Part shown: positions 48,603 to 57,592 of the stretch, one piece after another
Layout of the letters: each line of letters opens with the position of its first letter
Numbering within the stretch: the stretch's first letter is position 1
NCBI GenBank assembly: GCA_001899765.1
Contig: MKWM01000012.1
Span: 16,594 to 80,593 of the forward strand
Length of the DNA stretch: 64,000 bases
DNA from: Thiobacillus sp. 63-78
Lineage (GTDB): Bacteria > Pseudomonadota > Gammaproteobacteria > Burkholderiales > Thiobacillaceae
Reading direction: 5' to 3'
The notes under the pieces: model-generated
The model's input: only the letters and a program-made list of their open reading frames with translations
What the model was told of the DNA's origin: nothing
The model's database searches: none
Program-made: the position numbers and the translations under genes

Positions 48603-49400
48603 TCAGAACGTTCCGGGATAGGCGCCGCCGTCGAGCAGGATGTTTTGTCCGGTCAGGTAGGCGGCCTGACGACTGCATAGAAAGGCACAGACTTCACCAA
48701 ACTCTTTCGGGTCGCCCACTCGACCGGCGGGGATCGTTCTGCCCACGATCTGCCGGGCTTCGTCGAGGCTTGCACGGTGCTGCGCAGCAGTCTCGTCGAG
48801 GAGGGCGGAGAGGCGGTCCGTGTCGAAGCGTCCGGGCAGCAGGTTGTTGATCGTCACGCCTCGCGCCGCGATTTCCGGATTGCGTGCCATGCCGGCGACG
48901 AATCCCGTCAGGCCGCTACGCGCACCGTTGGACAGGCCAAGGTTGGCGATCGGCGCTTTGACTGCACTCGACGTGATGTTGACGATACGACCGAAGCCGC
49001 GCCTTTGCATGCCATCAATGGTGGCCTGGATCAGCGCAATGGGCGTGAGCATGTTGGCGTCCAGTGCCTTGATCCAGGCATCCCGATCCCAGTCGTGGAA
49101 CGCTCCGGGGGGTGGGCCGCCTGCATTCGTGACAACGATGTCAAAGTCCGCGCCAGGGCCTTCGGCATGCCTGAAGACGGCTTGCCTGCCCGCCTCCGTA
49201 GTGATGTCCGCTGCGACCGCCACGATCCTGACACCGGAATCCTGACGCAAGCGTATCGCAGCCGCGTCCAGCGCCTCAACGCCGCGGGCCACCATGACCA
49301 CGTTCACGCCCTCGGCGGCCAGCGCCGTGGCGCATCCGAGCCCCAGCCCTTTACTGGCGCCTCCTACCAGCGCCCACTTTCCCTGCAAGCCAAAATTCAT
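48603..49400 (-). CDS. SDR-family NAD(P)-dependent oxidoreductase
   Basis: 265 residues from the ATG at 49400, which has AGGAGA about 8 bases upstream; the longer open frame is not needed. The Rossmann motif is VGGASKGLGLGCA, with NAGGPPPGAF, a catalytic Ser in NITSSAVK and the closing AAYLTGQNILLDGGAYPGTF. The usual YxxxK reads SNGARSG, i.e. the catalytic Tyr-Lys pair is not in its normal place, as in a sub-group of atypical SDRs. The substrate cannot be predicted. It stands alone at the right edge of the island. Confidence 0.85.
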   Translation of the reverse strand: MNFGLQGKWALVGGASKGLGLGCATALAAEGVNVVMVARGVEALDAAAIRLRQDSGVRIVAVAADITTEAGRQAVFRHAEGPGADFDIVVTNAGGPPPGAFHDWDRDAWIKALDANMLTPIALIQATIDGMQRRGFGRIVNITSSAVKAPIANLGLSNGARSGLTGFVAGMARNPEIAARGVTINNLLPGRFDTDRLSALLDETAAQHRASLDEARQIVGRTIPAGRVGDPKEFGEVCAFLCSRQAAYLTGQNILLDGGAYPGTF

Positions 49401-49739
49401 GAGACTTTCTCCTGTTGATGGGCGCCTGTGCTCAACCGGGCGCGCCATAGGCTGGCTGCTGGTCATTTGACGCAGCGTCGGCTTCATCGTGGGCAAGGCC
49501 CGGGCCTGGGCGGCTTGGTTCACCGCGATCAGCGATACGGCGCCAATCTTACGGAATCTCACGCAACCATCGCAATACTGCCTGCTCGCCCGCCGGGAAC
49601 GCAAGGCGAAGGGCCAATGGCTGTCCATGCCGGTGAGGGAGCGGTCGTACCTGATTGGTTTTCCGCAGGCGCCGCAGGATTCATCGAGAATGCCTGAGTG
49701 TGAGCCTGCGCGAACCGGTTCTGCCGTCGCGATGCGCGG
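49401..49739. other. Intergenic gap, nothing recognised
   Basis: About 340 bases between the SDR gene and the TonB receptor gene, both on the minus strand. Short open frames on the plus strand (for example 49489-49746) look like non-coding high-GC frames. No repeat, promoter or RNA gene that I can support. Confidence 0.4.
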
Positions 49740-51851
49740 TCAGTAGTTGAACCGAAGCGTTACCCTGAAGGTGCGCGGCTCGGACGGATGGGTGTGGAGG
49801 TCGTCCACCGGCGCCGCCTCGTTGCGCAGTTGAGACGCGTAGTAGTAGTCGATGTCGCTGACCCTGGCATCGAACAGGTTGAGTACGTCCACCGCCAGCC
49901 TGGTATGGCGGTCGATCCTGTAGCCAAGGCGCAGATTGGCCAGCGTCGATGACTTCGAGCGGACCGAATTGTCCTCGATCAGCGGGCGCGGGCCGAAGTA
50001 GCGCAGCCGCAGGCCGCCCGACCACTTCCCGCCGTCGGCGTAGCTCACGCCCAGCGACGCCGTTTTCTCGATGGTGCCCGGAATGTAGTCGCCGGAAACC
50101 GAGCTGTCGATCGACGTGTAGCGGGCGCGCGACATGGCCAGATCGGCGTCGACGGTGATCTGCGGCGTCGGCGTCCAGTAGTTGGCCCATTCGATGCCGG
50201 TGCGGCGGCTCGGGAAGCTCGGCTCGGTGGTGCCGGCGTCGCCCACGAACAGCAGCTCGGAATCGAGGTCCAGCCGCCACAGGGCGAGCGAGGTCTGCAA
50301 CGCCGGCACGATGGCGCTGCGCAGCCCCAGTTCGGCGCCCTTCGCCCGCACCAGCGGCGTCGCCGCCTCGACCGGCTGGCCGTAGCCGGGATCGCGGAAG
50401 TCCGGATTGATCCTGGCGGTCACGCCGCGCGCGTCGTTGCTGTGGAAGCCGTAGCCATAATTGACGTAATACTCGGTCTTGCTCCAGGGGCCGAAGATCA
50501 GCGAGAGCTTCGGGCTGGCGATGCTGTCGTTGACCCTGCCGGAATTCTGCGGCGTGTCGCTCGTCACATCGAAGCGGTAGACGTCCCCGCGCAGCCCGAT
50601 GAGGCTGCGGAACTTCTCGGCCCATTGCACCTGGCTTTCGCCGTAGAGCGCGAAGCTGGCCTCCTTGACGCGGTTCTGGTTGATCGTGCCCCAGCGCTGC
50701 CGCGCCGTCGTGGTGTAGAGGCCGACGTTGCCGATGTCGTCGTAGCGGGATTGCAGACCGAGCGTGAAATCCGTCGCCCGGCCGTTCCAGTCACGGTACC
50801 AGGTGCGCGCGGCATTGAGCCCATAGACCTGGCGCCGGTCGGCCTGTTCGAACTGGTCGCCGGGGCCGGGATTGCAGCCGAGCGTGCAGAAGGTGAAGTT
50901 CGACCAGAGATTGAGGCCGTAGTCGATGACGTAGGCGTTGGCGCGCGTCCAGCGGTCGTTGGCCTTCTCCGACCATTCGCCGGAGAGGCTGTAGCGGTGT
51001 GTCTTGCCGCCGTCGGTGGGGTCGAGGTTGCCGAAACGCGAGATGAGGCCCTGGTCGATGGCACGCTGCGGGACCTGGTCGGTCGAGTCCCAACTGGCCT
51101 TGTAAGCCATGCCGGTCACCGACCAGCCGTTGTCCCGGGTGCCCTGGCTGTAGCGCAGCAGACCGTTGAGCTTGCCGAGATCCTCCGGTAGCACCCAGGG
51201 GCCGTTGTTTTGCGTCCATTCCAGCGCATAGAGCAAATTGCCCCCGCCGGCCTGGGGCGAACCGGCGAGCAGGCCGCGGCGGTAGCCGTGCCCGCCGACA
51301 GACCACTCGGCAAAGGAGGTATCGAGCGTGCGGAAATAGTCGATCGACGCCGAGCCCGCGCTGGCGAAGTCGCCGACGTTGGCGGCGTAGGGGCCTTTGC
51401 GGTACTGCATGCGGTCCACCAGTTCGGGGATCAGAAACTGCAGGTCCGAATAGCCCTGGCCGTGTCCGTGTGTCGGCATGTTGACCGGCATCCCCATCAG
51501 CGTGGTGGCGAAGTCGGTACCGTGGTCGAGGTTGAAGCCACGCAGATAATACTGATTGGCCTTGCCGTCGCCGCTGTGCTGGGAAACGATCAGGCCCGGC
51601 ACCACTTCCAGCACTTCCGCAGGCCGCAGCAACGGCCGGTTCTCCAGTTGCCTGGCCGTCACCGTCCCTTCGCTGGCCGTTCCTGCCAGGCCGATCAGGC
51701 CCTCGCTGTCGGCGCTGACTTCCACCACGTCCAGCGTCTGGATACCGCCGGCAAAGGTGTCGGGAACGATCGTCAACGCGCCGGCCGAGACCCAGATCAG
51801 ATGCATGATCCGGCCCGGTCGCGAGATATTGCGGGATGGCCGGTTTCCCAT
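49740..51851 (-). CDS. TonB-dependent outer-membrane receptor, probably for nickel
   Basis: 703 residues with a signal peptide region (about 1-35) ending near FAGG. The plug domain has LENRPLLRPAEVLEVVPGLIV, QYYLRGFNLDHGTDFATTLMGMPVN and the His-containing loop MPTHGHGQGYSDL. A 22-strand-type barrel ends in aromatic VTLRFNY. A TonB-box-like LDVVEVSA follows the signal peptide. AAGGAAAG precedes the ATG. It is 116 bases downstream of a NiCoT permease gene on the same strand, and a nikR gene is divergent, so nickel (or cobalt) chelate uptake is the likely role. Confidence 0.88.
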   Translation of the reverse strand: MGNRPSRNISRPGRIMHLIWVSAGALTIVPDTFAGGIQTLDVVEVSADSEGLIGLAGTASEGTVTARQLENRPLLRPAEVLEVVPGLIVSQHSGDGKANQYYLRGFNLDHGTDFATTLMGMPVNMPTHGHGQGYSDLQFLIPELVDRMQYRKGPYAANVGDFASAGSASIDYFRTLDTSFAEWSVGGHGYRRGLLAGSPQAGGGNLLYALEWTQNNGPWVLPEDLGKLNGLLRYSQGTRDNGWSVTGMAYKASWDSTDQVPQRAIDQGLISRFGNLDPTDGGKTHRYSLSGEWSEKANDRWTRANAYVIDYGLNLWSNFTFCTLGCNPGPGDQFEQADRRQVYGLNAARTWYRDWNGRATDFTLGLQSRYDDIGNVGLYTTTARQRWGTINQNRVKEASFALYGESQVQWAEKFRSLIGLRGDVYRFDVTSDTPQNSGRVNDSIASPKLSLIFGPWSKTEYYVNYGYGFHSNDARGVTARINPDFRDPGYGQPVEAATPLVRAKGAELGLRSAIVPALQTSLALWRLDLDSELLFVGDAGTTEPSFPSRRTGIEWANYWTPTPQITVDADLAMSRARYTSIDSSVSGDYIPGTIEKTASLGVSYADGGKWSGGLRLRYFGPRPLIEDNSVRSKSSTLANLRLGYRIDRHTRLAVDVLNLFDARVSDIDYYYASQLRNEAAPVDDLHTHPSEPRTFRVTLRFNY

Positions 51852-51967
51852 GATGGGCTTTCCTTACATTGCTTGATGGTTCGTTTTGAAACCGGGGCCA
51901 ATGCACCAGTACGAGCTTCGCGCCGCCCTGGTTCGAAGTGTCGCGTCGGCTAGCACGTCCCGATTCA

Positions 51968-52888
51968 TCATTCGCCCGCTTCCGGCAACGGCCGGTAAGC
52001 AACGTCCGGTAACGGCGGTTTGCGGGTCAACCGGAGCGCCAGCAGGAAACTGCCGGCGATGACCATCACCACGGCCATGCCGAACGCCAGTTCCTTGCCT
52101 TCGCTCCAGAATTCGACGGTCGGCGAGGCCAGTTTGATCGCGCCGAAGGCCGCGACCAGCAGGCTCACGCCGGCGACCGCGAGGCTCATGACGCGGGAGG
52201 CAATCCGGGCGATCTGGTCGGCGCGGCAGATCAGACGCGAGATCCAGAAGCCGTTGATGCCGTCGGTCACCAGCATGCCGAGCGTGAACAGCAGACCCAG
52301 GACCAATGCGTGCTGCCAGCCGCCGAAGTGCACCGCGGCCAGAGCGAACAGCGTCGCCTGGCTGATCGTGTCAAACGAAAACGCGAACAGCGCGCCGACC
52401 AGCGCCACGAGCCCCGGGCTCGCCGCCTGACTGAGGCGGCCCAGCCAACGGCCCTTGATCCCGATCGGGCGCACGATCTGTGCCGGGTCGGTGCGCAGCA
52501 CCGCGTGAATGTTCAGCAGGCCCAACGCGGCGAGCACGACGATCGAGACGATGACCCCGAAGGTTTCCATCCATTGCGGGATCTGCCATTGCCGCGCCAG
52601 CGTGCCGACGATCAGGGCGATGGCGACCACGATCGCGCCATGACCGAGCGAGAAGAGCGCGCCGCAGAACCTCGCCAGGCGTGGCTTGGCATGCATGTTG
52701 AAGCGTGTCAGGCCATCGATGGTGGCGAGATGGTCGGCATCGAAGCCGTGCTTGAGCCCCAGCAGGAACACGAGAAGACACAGGGCCGTCCAATCCTGCG
52801 GCAGGGAATCCATCGCCTGCTGCCCATGCGCGGTACCGGCCCACAGCAGGCCGCTCATCAGGGCTATTTTGCTTTTTGCGTGCAGCAC
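51968..52888 (-). CDS. NiCoT-family nickel/cobalt permease (HoxN-like)
   Basis: 306 residues from a GTG at 52888 with GAGGAGA six bases upstream; a longer open frame starts at 52951 but lacks a ribosome site. The signature HGFDADHLATID (His47-His53 region), then FSLGHGAIVV and FSFDTISQATLFA match the NiCoT motifs, with eight hydrophobic helices. It moves nickel or cobalt across the inner membrane. Paired with a TonB receptor and opposite nikR, nickel is favoured, perhaps for urease or hydrogenase outside this window. Confidence 0.88.
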   Translation of the reverse strand: MLHAKSKIALMSGLLWAGTAHGQQAMDSLPQDWTALCLLVFLLGLKHGFDADHLATIDGLTRFNMHAKPRLARFCGALFSLGHGAIVVAIALIVGTLARQWQIPQWMETFGVIVSIVVLAALGLLNIHAVLRTDPAQIVRPIGIKGRWLGRLSQAASPGLVALVGALFAFSFDTISQATLFALAAVHFGGWQHALVLGLLFTLGMLVTDGINGFWISRLICRADQIARIASRVMSLAVAGVSLLVAAFGAIKLASPTVEFWSEGKELAFGMAVVMVIAGSFLLALRLTRKPPLPDVAYRPLPEAGE

Positions 52889-53098
52889 GATGTCTCCTCG
52901 GTTGGTTTTTCTTCCGTAATTTAAGAAGAAAATATTTTTTGTCTTACGCAAGGGCCAAATGAATGGCCAATGACTTGGCCCGTGTTTGGTGTTTCCGCCA
53001 CGTCGTCGTATCTGTCGATTTTCGGGTGTCGGGTTTTCGGGTTTCAGGAAAGACAGCCCATCACCTGAAATGGATTCTCCCTGCGTTCTGCCGTGCGA

Positions 53099-53143
53099 TG
53101 AAATTGTTAATGCACATGCCGTTTATTCGATTGTTCAATAAAT
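53099..53143 (+). repeat. 45-bp AT-rich promoter element, copy A (nikR)
   Basis: Reads TGAAATTGTTAATGCACATG and then CCGTTTATTCGATTGTTCAA. About 36 of 45 positions match copy B (60708-60752). It ends 57 bases before the nikR start. Shared core: GAAATT, TTAATG-ACATG, TTATT and TTCAAT. Confidence 0.65.
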
Positions 53144-53199
53144 TCGATAGCCTCGATGGAAGTAGGCTGGAGTCTGCGTACCGCCCTGGAAAAGAAAGA

Positions 53200-53697
53200 A
53201 TGAATATGGAACGTTTCACGATTTCGCTCAGCGCCGAACTGGCCCGGGAATTCGATGAGCTGATCCGCGCGCGCGGCTATCAGAACCGCTCGGAGGCCAT
53301 GCGCGACATCCTGCGCCAGCACATTGAGGAGCAGCGCCTGCGCGTGCAGAAAGCACCGCAATGCGTGGCCAACGTCAGTTATGTATACAGCCATCACGAG
53401 CGCGAACTGGCCGACCGCGTGATCGATCTGCAGCACCATTTCCATGACCTGGCCATCGCCACCATGCATGCGCACCTGGACCACGATCAGTGCATGGAAA
53501 GTCTGTTTCTGAAAGGCCCCACCGACCGCGTGCGCGCCTGCGCCGACAGCCTCATTGCCGAGCGGGGCGTTCGTCATGGAGCCATCAATCTGGTGCCGGT
53601 GGACCTCCACACCCATCGCCATGCGCATGCCAACGAGACCGACGAGGGCGCGCACGATCACGAGATCCCGCATCACCACGCGCGGCCGAAGTCCTGA
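53200..53697 (+). CDS. nikR: Nickel-responsive regulator NikR
   Basis: 165 residues from the ATG at 53200; another ATG at 53206 is equally possible. The ribbon-helix-helix ERFTISLSAELAREFDELIR, with GYQNRSEAMRDILRQ, precedes an ACT-like metal domain. Nickel ligands are conserved: the His in DLQHHFHD, His-x-His in ATMHAHLDHDQC and that Cys. The C-terminus adds a His-rich tail (HTHRHAHANETDEGAHDHE) longer than in E. coli NikR, possibly for metal storage. It probably represses the divergent NiCoT-TonB operon; I could not find a clear GTATGA-type operator. Confidence 0.92.
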   Translation: MNMERFTISLSAELAREFDELIRARGYQNRSEAMRDILRQHIEEQRLRVQKAPQCVANVSYVYSHHERELADRVIDLQHHFHDLAIATMHAHLDHDQCMESLFLKGPTDRVRACADSLIAERGVRHGAINLVPVDLHTHRHAHANETDEGAHDHEIPHHHARPKS

Positions 53698-53813
53698 ACT
53701 GCGGGTACTGCCGTGGCGAATGGCACTACGGCGCCTGATTGATTTCGGCTCTCAAATAGCTTCAAGCTGCGTCGGTCTTGGCGCCAAGCTGAATGCCTGA
53801 GACGATACGGAGC

Positions 53814-53975
53814 ATGAAACAGAGCAGCCTGCCCCTGGGAGCCTCGACGAAGCGCACACGGCGTCGGAAGTTCCTCGAAGAGATGGACCGCGTGGTGCCA
53901 TGGTCCGAGTTGGTGGCGCTGATCGCGCCTTACCTGCCGGAAGGCAAACGCGGCCATCCGCCGTTCACTTCCCTA
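53814..53975 (+). pseudogene. IS5-family transposase N-terminal fragment
   Basis: ATG at 53814 opens KQSSLPLGASTKRTRRRKFL, then EEMDRVVPWSELVALIAPYLPEGKRGHPPF, the standard N-terminus of IS5-group transposases. Similarity stops at about 53975 and the frame ends at 54032 after unrelated residues. The DDE domain is missing. It separates nikR from the toxin-antitoxin pair. Confidence 0.8.
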
Positions 53976-54025
53976 GCGTCGCTCGACCTATTGCCGCGCC
54001 GCAAGACAATGTCAGCGTGCGCTTT

Positions 54026-54055
54026 ATACTAACAAGGTGTATACTGTGTTAGTAT
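54026..54055. promoter_or_regulatory. Operator/promoter of the RelE/ParE-type toxin-antitoxin pair
   Basis: ATACTAACA (54026-54034) and TGTTAGTAT (54047-54055) form a perfect 9-bp inverted repeat with a 12-base spacer. The spacer contains TATACT (54040-54045), a good -10 element, so antitoxin binding would block transcription. AAAGGAG follows ahead of the ATG at 54075. Confidence 0.65.
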
Positions 54056-54074
54056 CTTTACAAAGGAGCGCACC

Positions 54075-54356
54075 ATGGCGAAAGAAGCCGTTTTCACGAT
54101 GAAGCTGGAACCGGAGTTGCGCGCCGACTTCATGGCCGAAGTGGCCGGCGAAGATCGACCCGCCTCCCAAGTCATGCGCGAGCTGATGCGCGGCTACATC
54201 GAGCAGCGCCGCCAGGCCCGCGAATACGACGAATATCTGCGGCGCAAGGTAGAAGCTGGCCGCGCCTCGATGCGTGCCGGCCTCGGCCGTTCGAATGATG
54301 AGGTTGAAGCCTCGTTCGCTGCCAGGCGCAACCAGGTGGCGGCGAGCCAGGCGTGA
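54075..54356 (+). CDS. Antitoxin, ribbon-helix-helix type
   Basis: 93 residues. The N-terminal strand and helices (EAVFTMKLEPELRADFMAEV, then RPASQVMRELMRGYIEQRR) form a ribbon-helix-helix DNA-binding domain. The C-terminal half is the toxin-binding tail. A strong ribosome site AAAGGAG precedes it. It likely represses its own promoter through the inverted repeat at 54026-54055. The stop overlaps the toxin gene start by four bases. Confidence 0.88.
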   Translation: MAKEAVFTMKLEPELRADFMAEVAGEDRPASQVMRELMRGYIEQRRQAREYDEYLRRKVEAGRASMRAGLGRSNDEVEASFAARRNQVAASQA

Positions 54357-54646
54357 TAGTCGTCTGGACACCTGAGGCGGAACAAGATCGCGCCGACATT
54401 TGGGACTACATCGCGGTCGATAACCCCGGCGCGGCTGTTCGCATGGATGAGCTTTTCAGCGATGCGGCCGCTCGGCTGGCCGCGCATCCAAAGATGGGCA
54501 AGACGGGCAAGATTGCAGGTACTCGCGAGCTGATACCGCACGAAAGCTATAGGCTGGTGTATGAGATCGACGGGGACACGGTTTGGGTGCTGACCTTGGT
54601 GAATACTGCACATCAATGGCCGCCAGTTAAGGATAATCAACGATAG
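54353..54646 (+). CDS. RelE/ParE-family toxin
   Basis: 97 residues starting at GTG overlapping the antitoxin stop. The family fold is clear in VVWTPEAEQDRADIWDYIAVDNPGAA, HPKMGKTGKIAGTREL and YRLVYEIDGDTVWVLTLVN. Members either cut ribosome-bound mRNA (RelE) or poison gyrase (ParE); this sequence does not let me choose, though the ParE-like form is suggested by the antitoxin type. The frame is intact. Confidence 0.88.
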   Translation: MIVVWTPEAEQDRADIWDYIAVDNPGAAVRMDELFSDAAARLAAHPKMGKTGKIAGTRELIPHESYRLVYEIDGDTVWVLTLVNTAHQWPPVKDNQR

Positions 54647-54836
54647 GGGATGGCACATGAACGGGAAAATCGACTGCAACGAGACGAGACACACCGCTTA
54701 GAAATGAAGCCTCGAGGTAGGCAGCTTCAAGCTTCTGGTATTGGGCGATCTCGGCGGCGAAACCTCGATGGCCGTCGTTCCCTTCCTGAATCCCCGATCC
54801 CCGCTATGAACGCCTCCAGTATGTGCTGTGGCAGCG
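54647..54836. other. Short gap, nothing recognised
   Basis: No gene, repeat or promoter supported between the toxin gene and the MFS remnant. Confidence 0.35.
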
Positions 54837-55180
54837 TCACGGCATCGACTGCCTTGCCATACGCTTGCCCAATACATTCTTTGTTACATGGCGCTTCACA
54901 CCAAGCCACATCAATGACAGACCGGCCAGTCCGAGCCAAGGCAGCAAAGCAATGTTCAGCATCTGCCAGCCAAGGACTTCCAGTAGCCAGCCGGCACCAA
55001 ACGAGCAAGTCAGCCCTACCGCGAAGATCGTCATGTCGTTGATCGCTTGCGCCGTGGCTTTCTCGGCGGCGGTGTAAGTGCTTGTCAGCAGGGAAGTGCC
55101 GCCGATGTAGAGGAAATTCCAGCCGACGCCCAGCAAGATCAGCGCCGAGACGAAGGAATTGAAGCCCGTGCCGCTCATCG
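54837..55180 (-). pseudogene. MFS transporter C-terminal remnant
   Basis: The minus-strand frame encodes the last three to four helices of a major-facilitator transporter: LILLGVGWNFLYIGGTSLLT, TYTAAEKATAQAINDMTIFAV, then LGWQMLNIALLPWLGLAGL. The first eight or so helices and any start are absent; similarity fades at about 55180, just before the alcohol dehydrogenase stop. It cannot make a working transporter. Confidence 0.75.
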
Positions 55181-55249
55181 TCAGGAGGACATGTCCGGTA
55201 TTTGTGCGTTTACGTTCTGGATTGCCTGACCGCGGCGTCTCGCAGGCCA

Positions 55250-56275
55250 TCATTTCCCGCCCATCGTGAGCACCATGCGGAACTTCACGTCGCCGGACTT
55301 CATCCGCCGGTACGCTTCAGGGGCATGCTCCAGCGGCATGACCTCGATCCTTGGACGCACGCCCGCAAGCACGCTGAAATTCAGCGTCTTCTCGTTCTCG
55401 TAAGGCGTGCCGGTAATCGAACCCAGCACATCGCGTTCGCCGACGACCAGATGGCCGGCCGGGATGGGCAGCGGATCCTTGCCGGCCCCGAGCACGACCA
55501 GCCGCCCCCGCGGTGCCAGCCCGGCCAGCAGCGCCGATACGGTGGCGGCATGACCAATGGTGCTGATGATGGCTTGCGCGCCGCCCATGCCTTGCAGCCG
55601 GGCCGCCGCATCCCCCTGTTCGAGGTCCAGATAAAGGTATGCGCCCAGGGCCAGCGCGTCTTCGGCAATGTCGTGGCCACGTCCGACCGCAACGACCTTG
55701 AAGCCCATGCGGCGCGCATATTGAAGCGCCATGTGCCCCAGACCGCCGATCCCCAGCACGGCCACCGTGTCGCCGGCCTGGGCGCCGGATTTCTTGAGCG
55801 CGTTGAAGGTGGCGAGGCCGGCGCACAGGATCGGCGCGGCTTCTTCCGCATCCAGTTCGTCCGGAATCGACACCAGCCCGGTGTGACGCGCCAGCATCAT
55901 TTCGGCATACCCCCCGTCGCGCGTGGAGCCGACGAAAGGCTGGTTCTGACAAAGCTGGAATCGCCCCTGACGGCATTGGGCACATTCGTTGCAATGGCCG
56001 CCCAGACGCCCCACCCCTACACGCTGGCCGGTCTTCCAGATCGAAGGCACGCCCGCGCCGAGGACAGCGATACGGCCGACGACCTCATGGCCGGGCACGC
56101 GCGGCGGCTGCAATGCCGGATCGGCGCCCTCGATGTCGGCGGCATCCGCGCCGCAGACGCCGCAGGCTTCGACTTCGATCAGCACTTCACCGGCGTCCGG
56201 CACCGGCGTCTGGCGTTCCACCAGTTCGAGCGTTCCGGGATGCGTCACTTGCATGGCGCGATAGGTGGTCTTCAT
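55250..56275 (-). CDS. Zinc-dependent alcohol dehydrogenase
   Basis: 341 residues from the ATG at 56275, which has GGAG six bases upstream; an ATG at 56287 is a close alternative. Catalytic zinc ligands: Cys in EACGVCGAD, the GHEVVG His-Glu and a later Cys. Four structural-zinc cysteines are in CNECAQCRQGRFQLC. The NAD site is VAVLGIGGLGHMALQYA. It oxidises an alcohol or reduces an aldehyde. It is the last of a three-gene minus-strand operon (monooxygenase, amine oxidase, dehydrogenase), so it may process an aldehyde released by the amine oxidase. Confidence 0.9.
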   Translation of the reverse strand: MKTTYRAMQVTHPGTLELVERQTPVPDAGEVLIEVEACGVCGADAADIEGADPALQPPRVPGHEVVGRIAVLGAGVPSIWKTGQRVGVGRLGGHCNECAQCRQGRFQLCQNQPFVGSTRDGGYAEMMLARHTGLVSIPDELDAEEAAPILCAGLATFNALKKSGAQAGDTVAVLGIGGLGHMALQYARRMGFKVVAVGRGHDIAEDALALGAYLYLDLEQGDAAARLQGMGGAQAIISTIGHAATVSALLAGLAPRGRLVVLGAGKDPLPIPAGHLVVGERDVLGSITGTPYENEKTLNFSVLAGVRPRIEVMPLEHAPEAYRRMKSGDVKFRMVLTMGGK

Positions 56276-56292
56276 GGAGGGCTCCATCTCGT

Positions 56293-57438
56293 TTAGGGTG
56301 TTGTCCGGAATGCGATGTGTTCCGCCAGGGTCTGCACACCGATGGCTGCGGCCTCGATGGCACCCGCGACGTAACCGGGAAACTGCGGCGACCACTCGCT
56401 GGCGATGCCGGTAATCCGGCCATGCCAGACACCTGACGCTGCAACGGCCGCAGGCGCGGCGCCGTGCTGGGCCGTACCGTCCTGATCGGCGACAGTCGCC
56501 GTGTAAGGGTCGCTCGCCCAATCCTTGATGACGTCGGCTACCGGCATCGCCGCCTGCGGCCCGAACAGCCGCGCGAACTGCGTGCGGCAATGGGCGCGCA
56601 TCACGTCATCGGAAACGTTCCGGCGGACACGGGCCGGTATCGCGAAGAATCCGAACAGGGCGGCGTGACCGCCCGGCATCGACGCGTCGTGGATTTCGCC
56701 CAATGGCCCGCGTGCGCTACGGGCTTCGCCGGAAAGCCCTTGTTCGCGCCAGAACGGCGTGTCGTAGAGGGCGACGTATTTGGCGTGCGTGGCCATCCAC
56801 GTCGCCGTGTTGCGCCAGTCGTGCATCAGCGTATCGGGCAAGGCCGGCGAGAAGCGGAGGGTGACTGCGGCCAGGCGCGGCGGCAAGGCCAGCAGGACAT
56901 GCGCGGCGCGATACGTTGTGGGCTGCCCATGGGCAGTTTCGGTGCCGATCTCGATGTGCGGTCCGCTGTGGTGCAGCCACTTGACGGGCTGGGCGGCGAT
57001 GAGCCGGGTCGGTTCCAGTTTGCTGCGTATCGCGTCGATCAGTGCGCCCATGCCCCCGACCAGGCGCATGGAAGACGGCGCGCTGAGGTAGCCGCGCGTC
57101 CGCGCGGGCGGTTCCTGCGGCGAGAGTTCCACGACCATGTCACCCGTTTCATGCTGTTCGAAGTATGCGAGATCCAGGTCGCGGACAAGCTTGTCCATCT
57201 GAGGCTGGTACACAGGCCAGAACCACGTGGGTCCGAGATCGAAACGGTCGATGCCGTCAGAGGGGAGCCCCGTTTCCTGAGCCATCTGCCCGGTGGAGGC
57301 AACGGACGCGATGCGGCCGCCAAATGTCTCGCGGGCTTCAAGGAGCAGATAGTCCTTGATGCCGCGCTGTTCGAGCAGAAGGGCGGCATACAGACCGCTC
57401 AGGCCACCGCCGACGATGGCAATGCGTGCATCCGGCAT
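56293..57438 (-). CDS. FAD-dependent amine oxidase family protein
   Basis: 381 residues. The FAD dinucleotide-binding motif IAIVGGGLSGLYAALLLEQRG is followed by the second motif LEARETFGGRI and, at the C-terminus, GRITGIASEWSPQFPGYVAGAIEAA, the usual FAD-contacting end of monoamine-oxidase-like proteins. It releases an aldehyde from an amine, or acts on a related substrate. Seventeen bases separate it from the dehydrogenase gene. The family is clear; the substrate is unknown. Confidence 0.85.
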   Translation of the reverse strand: MPDARIAIVGGGLSGLYAALLLEQRGIKDYLLLEARETFGGRIASVASTGQMAQETGLPSDGIDRFDLGPTWFWPVYQPQMDKLVRDLDLAYFEQHETGDMVVELSPQEPPARTRGYLSAPSSMRLVGGMGALIDAIRSKLEPTRLIAAQPVKWLHHSGPHIEIGTETAHGQPTTYRAAHVLLALPPRLAAVTLRFSPALPDTLMHDWRNTATWMATHAKYVALYDTPFWREQGLSGEARSARGPLGEIHDASMPGGHAALFGFFAIPARVRRNVSDDVMRAHCRTQFARLFGPQAAMPVADVIKDWASDPYTATVADQDGTAQHGAAPAAVAASGVWHGRITGIASEWSPQFPGYVAGAIEAAAIGVQTLAEHIAFRTTP

Positions 57439-57592
57439 CGTGCTATCCCTCTTCCGCCATCATGTCGCCATGATGATCAATCCTGAGATGCAGGATTGCG
57501 CCGCCTTCGGCTGTGACACAGGCCGGGCGGCTGCTGCGGTCCGGCATGACGAGCATCGTTCAACTACCCGGCTGATGCCGGGCATCGAATAT

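Noticed and set aside
49428..49746. Short plus-strand frames between the SDR and TonB genes
   Set aside because: Typical non-coding high-GC frames without ribosome site or motif.
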